A DNA stretch of 64,000 nucleotides from Apostichopus japonicus. Lineage: Eukaryota > Echinodermata > Holothuroidea > Aspidochirotida > Stichopodidae. Under the pieces are notes generated by a model. It did no database searches. It saw only the letters and a program-made list of their open reading frames with translations, and was not told where the DNA came from. This document shows positions 61,811-64,000 of the stretch, one piece after another (positions within the stretch are counted from its first letter, which is position 1; each line of letters begins with the position of its first letter). Position numbers and translations under genes: made by a program. The stretch spans positions 1,384,001-1,448,000 of the forward strand of contig NC_092582.1 in NCBI RefSeq assembly GCF_037975245.1, in the 5' to 3' direction.

Positions 61811-61930
61811 AAGCGGGGACGTTTTGACTCTCGGGGACGTTTTGACTGCGGGACGTTTTGGTAAAAAGCGGGGACGTTTTAGTCTTAAAAAAAGCGAGGA
61901 CGTTTTGGTAAAGGGACGTTTTGACTGGAT
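61811..61930. repeat. Right TIR array of the MULE
   Basis: Six units of GGGGACGTTTTGAC or variants, ending GGGACGTTTTGACTGG near 61928. It is the inverse of the left array, with diverged spacers. Confidence 0.9.
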
Positions 61931-61941
61931 ACCTGGCAAAC

Positions 61942-62461
61942 ATACCCTGACCCTTTTTGCTTTATCCGCCCTGCAGAACTCTCGGTCTACATACCGTACT
62001 AGGGAATCCCCACACAATACCATTCTACCTTTCGACTTCTCCTGTCCCCACTGACCGCTGTTTACAACCACACTACCACCTTCTATCACATCACAATCAC
62101 CACGCACTTCGTCCACTACTAGCCACTCACTATCTCCCTCCTGGGAGACTTCATTCCCATCATCAACATCACTCAACTCCTCCACAGGTAACACGTCAAA
62201 GCCATTACAAGTTGGAACAACCTCGCAACAATCCCTATCAGCAACTGCACTACTCACAGCTCTACTATTCCCGACTTCCGTCCATACACAACTACAGCTA
62301 TTCAAGAGCTCCTCTAATTCCTTAAGTTTCACACACTTATCGCAAACAAACACAATAGCTTCACTAGACGCTGATTTAAAATCACATTCCAAGCCAGATA
62401 TCTCAAACTCGATCCACATATTACACGCATCACAGCAGACTAAATGATCAGGCACAGCCAT
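61942..62461 (-). pseudogene. ORF1 first half: PHD-like finger and esterase block I
   Basis: Starts MAVPDHLVCCDACNMWIEFE, a C-x2-C/W zinc-finger pattern continued by FVCDKCVKL (PHD-like). An acidic linker follows, then MVLCGDSLVRYVDREFC with the nucleophilic Ser of the GDS(L) block. It runs into the MULE terminal repeat after VRVCLPG. The frame continues into the repeat array by chance to 61757. Confidence 0.75.
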
Positions 62462-62490
62462 AACGAAAATACTAAGTCAAAGAAAAACCA

Positions 62491-63070
62491 GCGAACACAG
62501 AAAATCGATACTCACGATAAGCAGCTTAGGCCAAACAGAGACTATACACTGAACGATAGGATACACTGACGCTACAGACCTAAAAACACGGACAGAACTG
62601 AAACAAGACAAAAACAGCTCAGATTGAACACAAAAACATGCAAAATAAAAGTTACAGACAATAAATAACAAATACACCGAGGCACAGAATACCCGCGAAC
62701 ACAGAAAATCGATACTCACGATTAGCAGCTGAAGCTACATAGAGACTATATACTGAACGATAGGATACACTGACGTTACAGACCTTAAACAACTGACAAC
62801 ACTGAGAGAAGACGAAAAACAGCACAGATTGAACACAAAAACATGCAGAATGACAGGAACAGACAATAATAACGAGTACACTAATGCACATAAAAACCCG
62901 CGAACACGGAAAAACGATACACACGATTAGCAGCTTAGGCTCAACATAGACTATACACTGAACGATAGGATACACTGACGCTACAGACCTTAAACCACGG
63001 ACAGCACTGACACAAGACAAAAAACAGCATAGATTGAACACAAAAACATGCAGAATGACAGGAACAGGCA
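62491..63070 (-). repeat. 205-bp monomers upstream of ORF1
   Basis: Units start near 62491, 62695 and 62900 (each with GCGAACACAG or GCGAACACGG), about 2.8 copies. Shared parts include CTGAACGATAGGATACACTG and GATTGAACACAAAAACATGC. Being just upstream of the ORF1 start on the same strand, they resemble the promoter monomers of some LINEs; that role is inferred. Confidence 0.75.
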
Positions 63071-63154
63071 AAAAATAACTCTAAATAAACAACTAAACGA
63101 ATCAAAAGGTGTTTTGATGAAAAAAAGATCCCAGAAATCCCAACTTGCAAGAGC

Positions 63155-63231
63155 TCCGAAAAGTACGTGTGTGCGCTTCAAGGACCAATTATATATCGTT
63201 TGGTCGACAAACGTTCCCGTTTGTACTGAAG
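63155..63231 (+). CDS. Possible partial Sushi exon
   Basis: Reads STCVRFKDQLYIVWSTNVPVCTE and then GTAAAT, ending in phase 1. The C...W...P-x-C spacing is that of the second half of a Sushi/CCP domain. The first half and the acceptor were not found; the left boundary is approximate. Confidence 0.3.
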
Positions 63232-63750
63232 GTAAATGTTAGCGCATTATTAGCAGGATTACGTACACTTTACTAATCGGCCGTTAAAACAAGGTTATTG
63301 ATATTATGACCTAATATGTCATGACGAGGTGAGATGCATTGTTCTGTTTAAGGACATTTCTGCTCTGTAAATCTGTAGATCAAATTCCATTAATTTATAT
63401 AGACAAAAATATTTAAAACAGCCGCTTCGAAGAAAATGGCCAAATTTTAGTCTCGAAACTTCCAGGGAGTAACATGCGTAAAGAACATTTTCTTTCTAAA
63501 TACAACTTTCTATGATAATGAATTTAAGATCGGCTCTTCTGATAAATAACTGACTTACTATGTATCAAATGCTTACTGTTTGAACAACCAGGGAGCTTAA
63601 TAGGCTTGTGTACATGATATCTAATTTACCTCATGTAATTCATAGAGAGAACAAACTCATAAGCAATATGTCCATTATTTTCTCTTCAGACTCAAGCTCA
63701 TGTCATCTTTGAGTAACCGAAATTGGTTCCAAACTCGTTTGTTTACACAG
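63232..63750. other. Intron between the Sushi-like exons
   Basis: AT-rich, ending in the acceptor GTTTACACAG. Confidence 0.4.
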
Positions 63751-63969
63751 GTTCTTTTGTATTGACATCAGATCCCTGTCCCTGTAGTGAGGATGATATT
63801 GGTGTTGGCCAATGGAGAGTTGTATATAACAGAGTCTCAGTGAGGCGAGGAACCAGACCACACGGTACCACTGCTACCTTTGTATGTACTGAGCGTGGAC
63901 ATCGAACAAGTGACACGAAGCAATGTCTTAATGGACAATGGCGAGGAGATGCACCAACTTGTACTAAAA
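63751..63969 (+). CDS. Sushi/CCP domain exon of a secreted protein
   Basis: Phase 1 to phase 1 exon of 219 nt between GTTTACACAG and GTATGT. It reads DPCPCSEDDIGVGQWRVVYN, then GTTATFVCTERGHRT, KQCLNGQW and DAPTCTK: the C, C, C-x-NG-x-W and P-x-C order of a complement control protein repeat. Such repeats mediate extracellular protein binding. The gene continues beyond the window. Its start may be the signal-peptide exon at 54076. Confidence 0.65.
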
Positions 63970-64000
63970 GTATGTCATGAAATCTGAATAACGCATGGAG

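Larger units (their letters stand above)
55056..61930 (-). mobile_element. MULE (Mutator-like) DNA transposon with array-type TIRs
   Basis: The 6.9-kb element is flanked by ACCTGACAAAC (55045-55055) and ACCTGGCAAAC (61931-61941), an 11-bp target duplication with one mismatch, within the 9-11 bp range of MULEs. Its ends are inverted arrays of a GTCAAAACGTCCCC-like repeat, six copies each. Inside is a minus-strand transposase gene (59662-57961) with MULE, FLYWCH and PHD-like domains. It interrupts the ORF1 at 54640-62461 and itself contains a LINE fragment (55823-56730). The transposase is broken, so this copy is inactive. Confidence 0.85.
54640..63070 (-). mobile_element. Retroelement ORF1 region with 5' monomers, split by a MULE
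   Basis: A minus-strand element reads: 205-bp monomers (63070-62491), an ORF with start at 62461, the ORF interrupted at 61941, and the ORF resumed at 55055 to its stop at 54640. PHD plus esterase ORF1s of this kind occur in CR1/L2-type LINEs. No endonuclease or RT follows below 54640, so the 3' part is missing, which is unusual because LINE copies usually lose the 5' end. The insertion between the halves is the MULE at 55056-61930. Confidence 0.65.

Noticed and set aside
61757-61941. C-terminal extension of ORF1 through the MULE terminal array
   Set aside because: The extra 60 codons are the GGGGACGTTTTGAC repeat read in frame by chance; the true continuation is at 55055-54640.

Overview
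This is a eukaryotic (metazoan) window. The only clearly recognisable host gene is a large, intron-rich, secreted transferrin-family gene at 17012-30893 (+). Its two lobes, and a long cysteine-poor insert in the second lobe, match the echinoderm major yolk protein (MYP, or toposome). That points to an echinoderm, most likely a sea cucumber or sea urchin relative; this is inferred from the gene, not shown independently. The rest is AT-rich non-coding DNA packed with nested transposable elements, minisatellites and long poly-G tracts.

Layout. 1-1071: decayed inverted-repeat DNA elements. 1072-10459: a Ty3/gypsy-type LTR retrotransposon on the + strand with a 5'-truncated 5' LTR, a broken gag-pol and a downstream C2H2 zinc-finger ORF. 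10460-15302: a cluster of small TIR elements sharing a conserved module of about 100 bp; one is complete, with 6-bp target duplications (14075-15302). 16856-31325: the MYP-like gene with 21 inferred exons, an N-terminal WAP domain, a 21-bp minisatellite in intron 1, a recent 222-bp duplication of exon 15, and several stops or frameshifts. 33508-34000: a tRNA-derived SINE with a trinucleotide tail. 36635-41680 (-): an L2-type LINE interrupted by three other insertions. 44694-45915: a tandem duplication and a minisatellite. 47460-48352 (+): a decayed P2X7-receptor C-terminal-like domain gene. 49217-51660 (-): exon-like fragments, one resembling the end of a THAP domain. 52226-52794: a MITE with 9-bp target duplications.

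54076-63969 (+) probably holds the start of a second secreted-protein gene: a signal-peptide exon and, 9.6 kb downstream, a Sushi/CCP exon, both with phase-1 boundaries. Between them lies a retroelement ORF1 (PHD-like finger plus SGNH/GDSL esterase, - strand, with 205-bp monomers upstream of its start). It is split by a 6.9-kb Mutator-like (MULE) transposon. The MULE has arrays of a GTCAAAACGTCCCC repeat as its terminal inverted repeats, 11-bp target duplications, and a transposase with PHD-like, FLYWCH and MULE domains.

The MYP gene appears to work alone here as a secreted yolk or coelomic glycoprotein. The mobile elements are almost all visibly broken. Several breaks in the MYP gene sit in homopolymers, so sequencing or assembly error is a real alternative to pseudogenization. 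Nothing here is clearly a new biological system. The strongest leads are the array-TIR MULE and the retroelement it split, the zinc-finger ORF in the gypsy element, and the WAP-transferrin fusion.
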